A model generated the notes under the pieces. It was not told the origin of the DNA and made no database searches. It saw only the letters and a program-made list of their open reading frames with translations. Positions 31,610-39,529 of a DNA stretch of 39,594 bases are shown one piece after another (positions within the stretch are counted from its first letter, which is position 1; each line of letters starts with the position of its first letter). Both the position numbers and the translations under genes were made by a program. Source of the DNA: Oscillospiraceae bacterium. Lineage in GTDB: Bacteria > Bacillota > Clostridia > Oscillospirales > Acutalibacteraceae. Where the stretch lies: assembly GCA_902788995.1 (NCBI GenBank), contig CADAMO010000011.1:1-39594 (forward strand), in the 5' to 3' direction.

Positions 31610-33604
31610 TCAGATTTGTTTCAGCGATTCAAACAGCATTCTGAAGGACGAACCGCCGCGGTAGAAGACCGGCGGCTGGCCCAGCGGCGCTTTGACCTGT
31701 ACGTTGCCGCCGGTAAAGGCGTCGCCGCTCCAGAGGTGGATCCAATCGCCCTCCGGCAGCCAGAGGGAACGGACGTCCGCCCCGGGCTCCACCACGGGCG
31801 CGATCAGCAGGTCGTTCCCCAACAGATAAGCATAGCGGTCCGTCCGCCACGCCTCCGCGCAGTCCTGGGCGAAAAACAGGGGCCGCATCACGGGCAGACC
31901 GGCGGCCGCGTTCTGGTTCACCGCCTCCCGCAGATAGGGCAGCAGCGCGTCGTGCAGGCGGGTGATGCGGGCGGTGAAGGCCAGCAGGTCCGGCGTATCG
32001 TAGAGCTGTACGTTGGTGGCGGGTCGGTTGCCCTCGTGGCTGCGGATGACGGGCGTAAAGCAGGAAAATTCCAGCCACCGCTTCATCAGCTCCTCATCCC
32101 GCCGCAGGTAGAACAGGGTGGTATAGCCGCCCGCGTCGCTGCAGTTGAGGCCGAAGCCGCTCATGCCCAGCGTCAGGGCCGCCGTCACGGCGGAGGGCAG
32201 TCCGTCGTCCGCCGACCAGTCCACGTTCTGGTCCCCCGCCCACATCAGGGTGGAATACCGCTGAGTTTCCGCCGCGCCGGCACGCATATAAAAGACGCAT
32301 TTGCCCAGCATGCCGCTCTCTTCCACGGCCTCCCGGTTACACTTGGCCCAAAGGGTGGGCCATTCGTTGTGCAGCGCCCAGCCGTCGCCGCCGTGACAGA
32401 CGGCGTCCGTGGGCAGGTATTCGCCGAAATCCGCCATCCAGCCCCGCAGGCCGAAGCCGATCAGGTTCTGCTTGATGACGTTCTTATACCATTCATAGGC
32501 GGCGGGCAGGGTCAGGTCCACCACGCCGCAGTTGAACTCGCCGAAGTCGAAGAGGTAGTCGCTGCCGTCCGGCTTTTTCACCAGATAGCCGTGGGCGATG
32601 GCGTATTGGCACAGACTGCCTTCCTCAACGACGTAGGGGTTGATGTAGCCCATCCACGCCCGGCCGCGATCTTCTTCGATCACCTTGTCAAGGCCGGGAT
32701 AGAGGGTCTCGCTCCACTGCCAGTTCCAGAAGTTGCGCTTGCCGAAGGAGGTCTGACGGGTGCCTTCCCAGTCCTGGATCCACACGGCGGAAACGTCCAC
32801 CCCCGCGTCAAGACAGCGGTCACGGATTGTCGTGGCCCGCTCCGTGCCGCCCTGCACGCCCAGCCAAAGCCCTTTCATGGCCCAGTCGGGCAGCGCGGGC
32901 TGACGGCCCAGCAGCGCGGTCAGCTTTTGCAGCAGCGCGGGGTAGTCCTCTCCCGTGCCCAGGTCGAACCGGACGTCCGTGTTCCAGACGCCGATCTCAT
33001 GGTGATCCTCCGCCCGGAAATCCAGCGCGGAATAGTCGTAGTTTTCCAGATGGAACCAGTACCGCCGGGAGGAAACGAAGGTGGGCTGGGGGAAAAACGT
33101 GGTGTGGTAGTCGCCGCCGCCCCCGTCCGTCTCGTCGGCCAGGCGTGTGATCTCCGTCTGTTTGTTGCGGCCCACGCCCTGTTCCCGCGTCCAGATGGGG
33201 AAGAGCCTTCCCCGCAGGTCCAGGTAGGAGAACTGCTCGCCGCCGCCGGTGACGTGTTCGTCCCGTTCCGCGGCAAGGCGCAGCCACAGACGGTTGAAAC
33301 CGCCCCCCTCGGTTTTGCCCTGGGCGCGGACGATCCCGTCGATCTCTTCCAAAGTCAACGTAAAAACCGCGCCTGAGGCGGGCTCCGTGAAGGTCACCGT
33401 GTTTTTATCGGCCCCGGCCGCCCGCAGCGCGCGCCGGTCCGTCACCTTGTCCGTGATGTCGAAATTGCCCCGGAACATGGCTGTTTCCGGCTCGCCCGTT
33501 CCGAGAAATACGGTGGGCGCCTCTTCGCTGTGGGCCAGCAGCAGCCGCCCGTCCAGCGTCAGCCGCACCGACGCGGCCTCTTTGTCATACTGTATATGTA
33601 ACAT
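31610..33604 (-). CDS. GH31 alpha-glycosidase, sulfoquinovosidase (YihQ-like)
   Basis: The 664-residue GH31 enzyme has the sulfoquinovosidase hallmarks. QDWEGTRQTSFGKRNFWNW (277-295) reproduces the E. coli YihQ sulfonate-binding spacing: Gln277, Arg290 and Trp293 for YihQ Gln288, Arg301 and Trp304. The nucleophile is Asp392 in MADFGEYLP and the acid/base Asp458 in AGDQNVDW; Tyr494 in AGGYTTLF fits YihQ Tyr508. Such enzymes cleave alpha-sulfoquinovosides from plant sulfolipid. There is no signal peptide, so the substrate must be imported; no transporter or sulfoquinovose pathway gene is in the window. A perfect inverted repeat lies just upstream. Confidence 0.9.
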   Translation of the reverse strand: MLHIQYDKEAASVRLTLDGRLLLAHSEEAPTVFLGTGEPETAMFRGNFDITDKVTDRRALRAAGADKNTVTFTEPASGAVFTLTLEEIDGIVRAQGKTEGGGFNRLWLRLAAERDEHVTGGGEQFSYLDLRGRLFPIWTREQGVGRNKQTEITRLADETDGGGGDYHTTFFPQPTFVSSRRYWFHLENYDYSALDFRAEDHHEIGVWNTDVRFDLGTGEDYPALLQKLTALLGRQPALPDWAMKGLWLGVQGGTERATTIRDRCLDAGVDVSAVWIQDWEGTRQTSFGKRNFWNWQWSETLYPGLDKVIEEDRGRAWMGYINPYVVEEGSLCQYAIAHGYLVKKPDGSDYLFDFGEFNCGVVDLTLPAAYEWYKNVIKQNLIGFGLRGWMADFGEYLPTDAVCHGGDGWALHNEWPTLWAKCNREAVEESGMLGKCVFYMRAGAAETQRYSTLMWAGDQNVDWSADDGLPSAVTAALTLGMSGFGLNCSDAGGYTTLFYLRRDEELMKRWLEFSCFTPVIRSHEGNRPATNVQLYDTPDLLAFTARITRLHDALLPYLREAVNQNAAAGLPVMRPLFFAQDCAEAWRTDRYAYLLGNDLLIAPVVEPGADVRSLWLPEGDWIHLWSGDAFTGGNVQVKAPLGQPPVFYRGGSSFRMLFESLKQI

Positions 33605-33627
33605 AAAAATGATCCTCTCTGTCTTAT

Positions 33628-33684
33628 TACTTCGGCAATTAAATAATTTGAATGATAAACGATGGCTTTATGATTGCCGAAGTA
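33628..33684. promoter_or_regulatory. Perfect 12-bp inverted repeat upstream of the GH31 gene
   Basis: TACTTCGGCAAT (33628-33639) and ATTGCCGAAGTA (33673-33684) are exact complements separated by 33 AT-rich bases. They lie 24-80 bases before the sulfoquinovosidase start codon, where an operator pair would be expected. Confidence 0.55.
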
Positions 33685-33696
33685 TTATTTCGCCAT

Positions 33697-33723
33697 GTTT
33701 TTTGCCGTAAAACGGCAAAAAAC
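33697..33723. repeat. 12-bp AT-ended palindrome
   Basis: GTTTTTTGCCGT and ACGGCAAAAAAC enclose three bases. The T run is on the 5' arm on both strands, so it does not look like a normal terminator. Confidence 0.5.
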
Positions 33724-33785
33724 GGCGTTATGATCGTTTTATTAATGCGGCAGCACAATCTTTCTTTTTTCAACCATTTAATTGT

Positions 33786-33811
33786 AATAAAAAGGCGGCG
33801 GGCGGCGCCGC
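33786..33811 (-). terminator. Terminator of the dockerin carboxypeptidase
   Basis: On the minus strand GCGGCG and CGCCGC pair around a 5-base loop and are followed by TTTTTATT, just past the stop at 33818. Confidence 0.6.
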
Positions 33812-33817
33812 GTCGGT

Positions 33818-34906
33818 TTATTCCAGTCCCACGGAGACCCGCAGAATCGTCCGCGCGTCCCCGGGGGAAACGATCCCGTCGCCGTCCATATCGGCGTACT
33901 GCGGCGGGTAGTCGTCTGCCGATTCCAGCCCCACGGAAAGGCGCAGCGCCAGACGGGCGTCCTCCGCGGAAATGCGGTTGTCATAATCCACGTCTCCCGT
34001 CATGCGGAAGGCAAAGGCGATATCCAGCAGCTTGGTGGAGATGGTATAGCGTTCCGACATGGAAGGCGCGTGGGCGACTAGGGTGAGAATCGTTTTGCCG
34101 TTGCGCTGTACCGCCCCTGCCAGACAGGCCCCCGCCTGATAGGTGGTGCCGGTCTTGATGCCGATGACGCCGGGGTAATAATAATAGCTGCCCCGCGCCA
34201 GCAGGCTGTTGGTGGTGCTGAAATAGTGATAGTTGCCGTTCAGGTCGTAACAGGCGTATTCATCCTTGCGGATCACGCTGCTGATCAGCGGGTGCATGAC
34301 CGCGTAGCGGAGCACCTTGATATAATCCCGGCAGGTGGTGTGCTGGCCGCTGGCGTCCTGGCCGTCCGGATTGACGAAATGGGAGTTGGTCCCGCCCAGC
34401 TTTTTGATGAACTTGTTCATTTCCCCGAGAAAGACGTTGACCGCCTGTCTTCCGCTGAGGGAGTTGTCGCCCGCCGCCTTCTTGCCTGCGGCGGCCGCGA
34501 TCACCATGGCCGCGTCGCAGCCGGAGGGCAGCAGCATGGCGTGCAGAATCTGCTCAAACGTATATCTGTCGCCGTAATAGACCGGCGCGCGGCTGCCGAT
34601 ATCCGCCGTCAGATAGACCTCGTTCCCCACTGTGATCTTGTCGTCGGCGGAAAGGAACTGTGCCGCCGTGCAGGCGGTGAGCACCTTGGTGATGCTGGCA
34701 AGGCCGAGGGGCCTGTCGATATTTTTCGCGTACAGCGTTGTTTCGTCCGTCAGATCGTAAACGATGGCGGCGGTCGCCGCCGACGCCGCCGCGTCAAAGC
34801 GTTTCTTGAAGTCGCTTCTGGTCGCTGCCGCAGCGGGCAAAAGCCCTGCCGTCGTCAGCGCCAGCACGAGAGTGAGAAGTACCGTGATTCTGAATGTTTT
34901 TTTCAT
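33818..34906 (-). CDS. D-alanyl-D-alanine carboxypeptidase with C-terminal dockerin
   Basis: The 362-residue secreted protein has a signal peptide (1-28, ending AAAA), a class A-type low-molecular-weight PBP domain and a type I dockerin. Motifs are SITK (Ser71, Lys74), SGC (128-130, where the family has SxN, normally SGN) and KTG (251-253). The dockerin is two 24-27-residue calcium loops with the same plan, GDVDYDNRISAEDA (~304-317) and ADMDGDGIVSPGDA (~338-351), each followed by RLSVGLE/RVSVGLE. It should trim stem pentapeptides outside the membrane while docked to a cohesin scaffold. A consensus promoter lies at 35011. The Cys in place of Asn may affect activity. Confidence 0.92.
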   Translation of the reverse strand: MKKTFRITVLLTLVLALTTAGLLPAAAATRSDFKKRFDAAASAATAAIVYDLTDETTLYAKNIDRPLGLASITKVLTACTAAQFLSADDKITVGNEVYLTADIGSRAPVYYGDRYTFEQILHAMLLPSGCDAAMVIAAAAGKKAAGDNSLSGRQAVNVFLGEMNKFIKKLGGTNSHFVNPDGQDASGQHTTCRDYIKVLRYAVMHPLISSVIRKDEYACYDLNGNYHYFSTTNSLLARGSYYYYPGVIGIKTGTTYQAGACLAGAVQRNGKTILTLVAHAPSMSERYTISTKLLDIAFAFRMTGDVDYDNRISAEDARLALRLSVGLESADDYPPQYADMDGDGIVSPGDARTILRVSVGLE

Positions 34907-35010
34907 GCCGTGATCCCCGATTTTCCGGTTGTCCGCCGCTTTTTCGTCCGGAGATCTGCAATGTTCTCCCGGACGATCCTTTGACGGAACAGCCGCGTGA
35001 TTCTCATCTT

Positions 35011-35039
35011 ATTATATCGGAAAGGGGACGGCGTGTCAA
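35011..35039 (-). promoter_or_regulatory. Consensus promoter of the dockerin carboxypeptidase
   Basis: On the minus strand TTGACA (35034-35039) and TATAAT (35011-35016) are exactly 17 bases apart, about 105 bases before the start codon. Confidence 0.85.
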
Positions 35040-35118
35040 TCGAAGAAACCCTTGCATCCGTGGTTTTCCGACAAAACCTGTCATAAGCGGGATGGAGGGG
35101 GACGGCCCTTTGCCGTCT

Positions 35119-36726
35119 TCAGCCGAGCTTTACGATTTCTTCCGCGATCTCTTTGAACACCGGCGCGCAGTCCACGGCGGCGGAGCGCCCTTTCTCGTTG
35201 AAAATCACCACGGTATAGCGGGGGGCGGTATAGGGGAAATACCCCGCAAACCAGGTGCAGAGCTGCTCCACGCCGTTTTCGTCGTAACGGCCCGTCTGGG
35301 CGGTGGCGGTCTTACCCGCAGCGGTGGTGTTGGCCGGCCGTCCTCCCGCGCCGGTGCCGCTGATCATGTTGTGGTAGAGGCATTTGCCGATATAGCGGCA
35401 GTGTTCTTCGTTCAGCACCCGGTAGGGCTCCGTCTCCGGCCGGAAAAAGCCGTAGGCGCTGCCGCTTCCGTCGATCAGCTCCTTCAGGATATACGGCTCC
35501 CGGTAGACGCCCCCGTTGGCGAAGACGGAATAGGCCGCCGCCAGTTGGATGGGGGAGACCAGCAGTTCGCCCTGACCGAAGCAGAGGTTGGCCAGCTGCG
35601 CGTCGCTTCTGACTTCCTCCGCCCCGGGGAGGTAGCCCTTCTGCGCGCCGTCCCCCGGGAACAGCTCCACGCTCCGCCCGAAGCCGAAGGCGGCGCAGGT
35701 GCCAAGCACTCCCTCCGCGCCGACCCGCAGGCCCAGGTCGATGAAATAGGCGTTGCAGGAGTGACAGATGGCCTCGTTCAGCGTCTCGCCCCCGTGGACG
35801 TTGCCGTTGTAGCAGCGGAATTCCCGCGTTCCCACCGTGATCTTTCCCTCGCAGCGGTAGATATCGTTCAGGTTCAGTCCAGCGTTCAGCGCCGCCGCGG
35901 CGATAAAGGGCTTGAAGACCGAGCCCGCCGGATAGGCGCTGACCGCCCGGTTCAGAAAGGGCAGGTTTTCATCGTTGAGACTCGGCGTCAGGTCGGCGGG
36001 GTCGTAGACCGGCACGCTGGCGCAGGCGAGCAGTTCCCCGGTCATGCAGTCCTGTACCACCGCCGCGCCGCAGGTGATGGTGGAATCGGCCAGCGCTTTC
36101 TCCGCGATCCGCTGAATGCGGCTGTCCACCGTCAGCGTCAGTCCGGCGGGGGAGTCGTAACCGTCGGAACGGATGGTGATCCCGTCCCCCGCCAGCGCCT
36201 GCCCCAGGGCGTCCAGCGTCACCTCCGCGTACAGCTTGCCCGCGGCCTCCGTCAGCACGCTGTCAAAGGCGGCCTCCACGCCGCACACGCCTTTGCCGTC
36301 GCCGTCGGTGTAGCCGAGGATATGGCGGCACAGCCCTTCGCCGGACCGTGTCACCAGCCGCACGTTTTTCGCGCAGGGGCTTTCCGGGACCTCCGTCTCC
36401 GTGACGCGGGTGATCACCGAGCCGGGCTTCACGTCCCGCAGCGCCGCTTCATCTGTCAGCAGCGTCCGCAGGACGGGCAGCGTTTCAGCGCAGCACAGCA
36501 CCACCGCCGCCTTCCGCTCGCCGGTGTTCACCAGCGGAACGCCGTTCCGGTCGTAAATATAGCCCCGCGTCTGCCCCAGCAGGATCCGCCCTGTGTTCTG
36601 CGCGGCGGAAACGTCCGCCAGCGAGCCGGTCATGATATTCGCCAGCCGCACCGTCAGCCCCGCAAAGGCGACGCAGACGGCCGCGAATACCGCCACCACC
36701 CGCCTGTTCCATACCTTCGGGCGCAT
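35119..36726 (-). CDS. Class B penicillin-binding protein (transpeptidase)
   Basis: The 535-residue membrane-anchored transpeptidase crosslinks peptidoglycan. It has one N-terminal helix (~9-29), an N-terminal pedestal with RGYIYDRNGVPLVN (~54-67), and the transpeptidase domain with SVFK (Ser269, Lys272), SCN (323-325), GQGELLVSPIQLA (~384-396) and KTATAQTG (472-479; the third motif is KTA rather than KTG, a variant also known in clostridial class B PBPs). Size fits a short PBP2/PbpA-type protein rather than the ~700-residue division enzymes. Ribosome site is weak. A TATAAT near 36809-36814 on the minus strand may be its -10, with a poor -35. Confidence 0.9.
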   Translation of the reverse strand: MRPKVWNRRVVAVFAAVCVAFAGLTVRLANIMTGSLADVSAAQNTGRILLGQTRGYIYDRNGVPLVNTGERKAAVVLCCAETLPVLRTLLTDEAALRDVKPGSVITRVTETEVPESPCAKNVRLVTRSGEGLCRHILGYTDGDGKGVCGVEAAFDSVLTEAAGKLYAEVTLDALGQALAGDGITIRSDGYDSPAGLTLTVDSRIQRIAEKALADSTITCGAAVVQDCMTGELLACASVPVYDPADLTPSLNDENLPFLNRAVSAYPAGSVFKPFIAAAALNAGLNLNDIYRCEGKITVGTREFRCYNGNVHGGETLNEAICHSCNAYFIDLGLRVGAEGVLGTCAAFGFGRSVELFPGDGAQKGYLPGAEEVRSDAQLANLCFGQGELLVSPIQLAAAYSVFANGGVYREPYILKELIDGSGSAYGFFRPETEPYRVLNEEHCRYIGKCLYHNMISGTGAGGRPANTTAAGKTATAQTGRYDENGVEQLCTWFAGYFPYTAPRYTVVIFNEKGRSAAVDCAPVFKEIAEEIVKLG

Positions 36727-36851
36727 GTACCGCCGCTTGTTATTTGCCTTCTTTATGATACTTCACCATCCCGTCAGTTGCTGCCGAAAGTGTTGACGGA
36801 ATCGCCTTATTATATTCCTGAAAGAAAAATCGGAAATTGTGAAATTCCCTG

Positions 36852-36880
36852 TTGACAACGGTCCCTGTTTCGTGTATAAT
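36852..36880 (+). promoter_or_regulatory. Consensus promoter for ylxM-ffh-rpsP-khpA
   Basis: TTGACA (36852-36857) and TATAAT (36875-36880) are exactly 17 bases apart. The predicted start (~36887) lies inside the left arm of the terminator hairpin that follows. Confidence 0.85.
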
Positions 36881-36918
36881 ACCGCCTGTAAAGAAAGAGA
36901 CTTTACAGGCGGTTTTTC
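36881..36918 (+). terminator. Intrinsic terminator directly after the ylxM promoter
   Basis: ACCGCCTGTAAAG (36881-36893) and CTTTACAGGCGGT (36901-36913) form a perfect 13-bp stem followed by TTTT. RNA begun at the promoter would keep only about seven bp of the stem, whereas read-through RNA from upstream would form all of it. Confidence 0.75.
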
Positions 36919-36982
36919 GTGCATCATGGGTTTTGCCCGCATTGAAAGCGGGCGGAAGCGATGACAGGGGTGTAAAAAAGAC

Positions 36983-37345
36983 ATGGCGAAAAATCTTGAA
37001 ATCACGATTCTGCTGGACTTTTACGGCGATATGCTGACGCCCAAGCAGCGTGAATTTCTGGACTATTACTATAATCAGGACCTCTCTCTGGCGGAAATCG
37101 CCGGAAACGTGGGCATTACCCGGCAGGGCGTGCGTGACGCCATCAAGCGGGCGGAATGCCAGCTGACGGAGATGGAGCAGCGGCTGGGGCTGGTGGCCCG
37201 TTTCAAAGAGGTCAACAAAGGGCTGGAAGAGATCATGGACTGCGCCACGCAGATCAACGCGGAAAACCGCAGGACGGGCCTTTCCAGAGAGATCAACGAC
37301 CTGACCGTCAGGATCAAATCCATCGCCCTCTCTCTTTCCGAATAA
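36983..37345 (+). CDS. ylxM: YlxM-family SRP-associated HTH protein
   Basis: YlxM is the conserved small partner encoded before ffh in Firmicutes and Mollicutes; in streptococci it binds SRP components. The 120-residue protein has a sigma-70 region-4-like helix-turn-helix: LDFYGDMLTPKQREFLDYYYNQDLSLAEIAGNVGITRQGVRDAIKRAECQL (about residues 11-61), followed by a coiled C-terminus. AGGGGTG precedes the ATG. It is followed after 67 bases (with a family C repeat) by ffh. Confidence 0.93.
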   Translation: MAKNLEITILLDFYGDMLTPKQREFLDYYYNQDLSLAEIAGNVGITRQGVRDAIKRAECQLTEMEQRLGLVARFKEVNKGLEEIMDCATQINAENRRTGLSREINDLTVRIKSIALSLSE

Positions 37346-37347
37346 TT

Positions 37348-37392
37348 GATTCGGAAACGCGCTGCGAACGGTGCAAGGCGGCGCGCTACATT
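37348..37392. repeat. Family C repeat copy between ylxM and ffh
   Basis: GATTCGGAAACGCGCTGCGA and the following ~25 bases closely match 18381-18426 in the same orientation. The palindrome at its end has a minus-strand GTAGC head. Confidence 0.7.
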
Positions 37393-37412
37393 GAAAAGAA
37401 AGGAATCGTACT

Positions 37413-38774
37413 ATGGCGTTTGAAGGCCTTTCGGATAAACTTGATTCCGCTTTTAAGAAACTGAAAAGCAAAGGGTCGCTGAACGAAAGCGACGTGAAAG
37501 AGGCCATGCGCGAAGTGCGTCTCGCCCTGCTGGAGGCGGACGTCAGCTATAAAGTGGCCAAGGATTTCACCGCCCGCGTGACGGAGAAAGCCATCGGCGC
37601 GAAGGTCATGGAAAGCCTGACCCCCGCCCAGATGGTCATCAAGATCGTCAACGACGAGCTGACCGCTCTGATGGGCGGCACCCAGTCGCGGCTGACCATC
37701 GCCGCGCACCCGCCCACGGTGGTGATGATGTGCGGCCTGCAGGGCTCCGGTAAAACCACCCACAGCGCCAAGATCGCCAAGCGGCTGAAATCCCAGGGGC
37801 ATCGCCCGCTGCTGGCCGCCTGCGATATCTACCGCCCCGCGGCCATCAAGCAGCTGCAGGTGGTGGGCGAGCAGGCCGGGGTGCCCGTCTTTGAGATGGG
37901 CAAGACCGACCCGGTGATCATCGCCAAAGAGGCGGTGCGACTGGCCAAGGATCAGGGCTACGACTACGTATTCCTTGATACCGCCGGCCGTCTGCATATC
38001 GACGAGCAGCTCATGCAGGAGCTGAAGAATATCAAGGCGGAAGTCAAGCCCCACGAGATCCTGCTGGTGGTGGATTCCATGCTGGGTCAGGACGCTGTCA
38101 ACGTGGCCAGTACCTTCAATGAGGCGCTGGGTATCGACGGCCTTGTGCTGACGAAGCTGGACGGCGACACCAGAGGCGGCGCGGCGCTTTCCGCCAGAGC
38201 CGTCACCGGCAAGCCCATCAAGTTCGTGGGCATCGGCGAAAAGCTGGACGATCTGGACGTGTTCCATCCCGACCGCATGGCCTCCCGCATCCTCGGCATG
38301 GGCGACGTGCTCTCCCTCATCGAAAAGGCGGAGACCACGCTGGACGAAAAAAAGGCGGAGGAGCTGGAAAAGAAGCTCCGCCAGAACCGTTTCGATCTCA
38401 ACGACCTGCTGATGCAGCTGGAAGAGATGCAGAAGATGGGTTCCATGAAGGACCTGCTCTCCATGATCCCGGGCCTCGGCAAAAAGCTGAAGGATACGGA
38501 TATCGACGAGAGCGGCATCGACAAGACCAAGGCCATCATCTTCTCCATGACCCCCAAAGAGCGGGAAAAGCCCGATATCATCAACCCCTCCCGCAAGCGC
38601 CGCATCGCGGCGGGCTGCGGTATGCAGGTGGAGGACGTGAACCGGCTGCTGTCGCAGTACAAGCAGATGCAGAAGATGTTCAAGCAGCTCAACGGCAAGG
38701 GCGGCGGCAAGAAGAAGATGCGCCGCATGATGCCCGGCGGCATGCCCGGTATGCCCGGCGGATTCAATATGTGA
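37413..38774 (+). CDS. ffh: Signal recognition particle protein Ffh (SRP54)
   Basis: Ffh binds 4.5S/6S RNA and signal sequences and docks ribosomes at FtsY using GTP. The 453-residue protein has the N domain with ALLEADVSYKVAKDF, the G domain with GLQGSGKTTHSAKIA (P-loop, about 106-120), DTAGRLHIDEQLM, TKLDGDTRGGAAL and GIGEKLDDLDVFHPDR, and the methionine-rich M domain with GMQVEDVNRLLSQYKQMQKM and a glycine/methionine tail. AAAGGAAT lies eight bases before the ATG. It is co-directional with ylxM and rpsP, the usual clostridial order. Confidence 0.98.
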   Translation: MAFEGLSDKLDSAFKKLKSKGSLNESDVKEAMREVRLALLEADVSYKVAKDFTARVTEKAIGAKVMESLTPAQMVIKIVNDELTALMGGTQSRLTIAAHPPTVVMMCGLQGSGKTTHSAKIAKRLKSQGHRPLLAACDIYRPAAIKQLQVVGEQAGVPVFEMGKTDPVIIAKEAVRLAKDQGYDYVFLDTAGRLHIDEQLMQELKNIKAEVKPHEILLVVDSMLGQDAVNVASTFNEALGIDGLVLTKLDGDTRGGAALSARAVTGKPIKFVGIGEKLDDLDVFHPDRMASRILGMGDVLSLIEKAETTLDEKKAEELEKKLRQNRFDLNDLLMQLEEMQKMGSMKDLLSMIPGLGKKLKDTDIDESGIDKTKAIIFSMTPKEREKPDIINPSRKRRIAAGCGMQVEDVNRLLSQYKQMQKMFKQLNGKGGGKKKMRRMMPGGMPGMPGGFNM

Positions 38775-38853
38775 TTCGCCGCCCGACTTCGTTTTAGACA
38801 CGCTGTGTTTAAATATATCAAACTTACAAATTATTCATTGGAGGAAATAAACA

Positions 38854-39099
38854 ATGGCAGTTAAAATTCGTCTGCGCCGCATGGGCGCCAAGAAAGCACC
38901 TTTCTATCGCATCGTGGTAGCGGATTCCCGTTATCCCCGTGACGGCCGTTTCATCGAAGAGATCGGTTATTACAACCCCATGACCGAGCCCTCCACCGTG
39001 AAGGTGGATGCCGATAAGGCCAAGCAGTGGATCGCCAACGGCGCGCAGCCCACCGATACCGTCAAGGCGCTTCTCAAGAAGTCCGGCGCCATCGACTGA
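38854..39099 (+). CDS. rpsP: 30S ribosomal protein S16
   Basis: The 81-residue protein is a full-length S16, needed for assembly of the 30S body. It has the signature [26 protein letters not shown] at its start, followed by [20 protein letters not shown] lies nine bases before the ATG. It is 79 bases after ffh and 22 bases before khpA, the usual ffh-rpsP-khpA run; rimM, normally next, does not follow directly here because a terminator comes after khpA. Confidence 0.98.
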   Translation: MAVKIRLRRMGAKKAPFYRIVVADSRYPRDGRFIEEIGYYNPMTEPSTVKVDADKAKQWIANGAQPTDTVKALLKKSGAID

Positions 39100-39121
39100 G
39101 CCACCCACCGGAGGCAGTACG

Positions 39122-39355
39122 ATGAAAGATTTATTGATCAACATGGCAAAGGGCCTTGTGGATCATCCCGAAGCCGTTTCCGTTGACGTGGACGACGTCA
39201 ACGAAGAGGGCGTGGTGGTGTATCATCTTCACGTTTCCGAAGACGATACCGGCCGGGTGATCGGCAAACAGGGCAAGATCGCGAAGGCGATCCGCACGGT
39301 CATGCGTTCCGCCGCCAACCGTCAGAACGTGAAGGTTCAGGTGGAAATCGACTGA
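39122..39355 (+). CDS. khpA: RNA-binding KH-domain protein KhpA
   Basis: KhpA (YlqC) is a small single-KH RNA-binding protein that pairs with KhpB in Firmicutes and affects cell division and mRNA levels. The 77-residue protein begins MKDLLINMAKGLVDHPEAVSV, and the KH GxxG loop is IGKQGKIAKAIRTVMRSAA (about residues 46-64). The ATG at 39122 has a GGAGG site; an upstream in-frame extension overlapping rpsP is rejected. A terminator follows 22 bases after the stop. Confidence 0.95.
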   Translation: MKDLLINMAKGLVDHPEAVSVDVDDVNEEGVVVYHLHVSEDDTGRVIGKQGKIAKAIRTVMRSAANRQNVKVQVEID

Positions 39356-39377
39356 TCGGCGTCAATTGCGGAAAAAC

Positions 39378-39414
39378 GGCGAATGCGGGTGAATCACCTG
39401 TCATTCGCCTTTTT
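39378..39414 (+). terminator. Rho-independent terminator after khpA
   Basis: GGCGAATG (39378-39385) and CATTCGCC (39402-39409) pair, with an inner GGTGA/TCACC hairpin, followed by TTTTT. Confidence 0.85.
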
Positions 39415-39459
39415 CTGTGCCGTTTTTTGCCGAATTGCGGAGAGTTTTTCGGTTAAATA

Positions 39460-39488
39460 TTGCATTTGTGAAGATATAATGGTATAAT
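39460..39488 (+). promoter_or_regulatory. Promoter for the transcript leaving the window
   Basis: TTGCAT (39460-39465) and TATAAT (39483-39488) are 17 bases apart. No start codon with a good ribosome site follows in the ~100 remaining bases, which fits an RNA gene. Confidence 0.65.
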
Positions 39489-39529
39489 ACTTTAATATTA
39501 CTGCTCCACCAATTTAATCGTGAATTATT

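Noticed and set aside
35101..35117. Terminator after the class B PBP
   Set aside because: GACGGC/GCCGTC is a small hairpin but no T tract follows on the minus strand.
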